A stretch of 64,000 nt of DNA from Rhabdophis nuchalis (taxonomy: Eukaryota > Chordata > Lepidosauria > Squamata > Natricidae). Of this stretch, positions 63,815-64,000 are shown in pieces; the first letter of the stretch is position 1, and each line of letters starts with the position of its first letter. The notes beneath the pieces are model-generated. The model saw nothing but the letters and a program-made list of their open reading frames with translations, made no database searches and was not told the origin of the DNA. The position numbers and the translations under genes were made by a program. Where the stretch lies: the NCBI GenBank assembly GCA_039707465.1, contig CM077644.1:221607962-221671961 (forward strand). The letters are read 5' to 3'.

Positions 63815-64000
63815 AATAAGATGGCGACACGGGGTGGCAAGAAAACGATCCAAACTGTATCATACAGTATATACTGTATGTAAGAATGTGTATAGAGATT
63901 AATGATGAATAGATAAATGTTAAATAGTATTTATAAGAATGTATATCAATGAATGTTTTTGAAATGGGAAAAATAATAATAAAAAGGACAGTTAAAAAAA
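63815..64000 (+). mobile_element. Possible L1-like fragment running to the window edge
   Basis: AATAAGATGGCGACACGG contains an AAGATGGC word as in L1 5' ends. It is followed by AT-rich sequence (AAGAATGTATATCAATGAAT, GGGAAAAATAATAATAAAAA) and a terminal A run that looks like an L1-type 3' tail. If both identifications hold, the copy is internally deleted. The evidence is thin. Confidence 0.3.

Overview
The window is vertebrate nuclear DNA from a squamate reptile, most likely a snake. The evidence is the repeat content: Sauria-type tRNA SINEs with the BovB-related tail, BovB 3' ends, CR1/L3 LINE 3' ends that run into AATAG/GATA-type microsatellites, L2-type LINE 3' ends, an L1-lineage element, and many short hAT-type elements with 8-bp target-site duplications. 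Nothing bacterial, organellar or viral with coding capacity was seen. All family names come from recognising sequence by eye; no database was searched.

I found no host protein-coding exon I can defend, and no tRNA, rRNA or other RNA gene. Open reading frames are short. They fall in microsatellites, in polypurine or poly-C tracts, in LINE 3' ends (C-terminal reverse-transcriptase remnants) or in hAT-type repeats. The only protein-coding ORF I recognise that is not a LINE C-terminus is a broken L1-type ORF1.

Layout. 1-45.6 kb is AT-rich intergenic or intronic DNA with interspersed repeats: L2 3' ends (2.6, 3.7, 11.9, 39.2, 43.2 kb), Sauria SINEs (4.8, 18.0 kb), CR1/L3 copies (12.3, 28.3-29.4, 30.1, 43.6 kb), hAT-type MITEs (0.9, 10.4, 16.1, 22.5, 24.0, 26.0, 27.3, 28.9, 38.3, 43.8, 44.8, 45.2 kb), two possible solo LTRs (13.3, 37.9 kb) and a 683-bp foldback SINE composite (32.1-32.8 kb). 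Several repeat-free stretches (18.7-19.4, 22.0-22.3, 35.8-36.2 kb) look like conserved non-coding elements.

45.6-52.55 kb is very different. It is GC- and CpG-rich, with many C/G homopolymers, a polypurine tract, large tetranucleotide arrays, and islands of non-repetitive sequence with homeodomain-like motifs. It resembles the CpG-island flank of a developmental gene, but no exon could be identified.

52.56-54.54 kb holds the most notable element: a complete 1,979-bp L1-derived insertion on the minus strand, with a 5' UTR, a broken ORF1, a 3' UTR and a poly(A) tail, but no ORF2. It is bracketed by a 12-bp target-site duplication, the architecture of a HAL1 ('half-L1') element. 54.6-64 kb returns to ordinary repeat-rich sequence: nested hAT elements in a CR1, a Sauria SINE, further CR1 copies, a second tRNA-SINE and a candidate conserved element at 58.6-58.9 kb.
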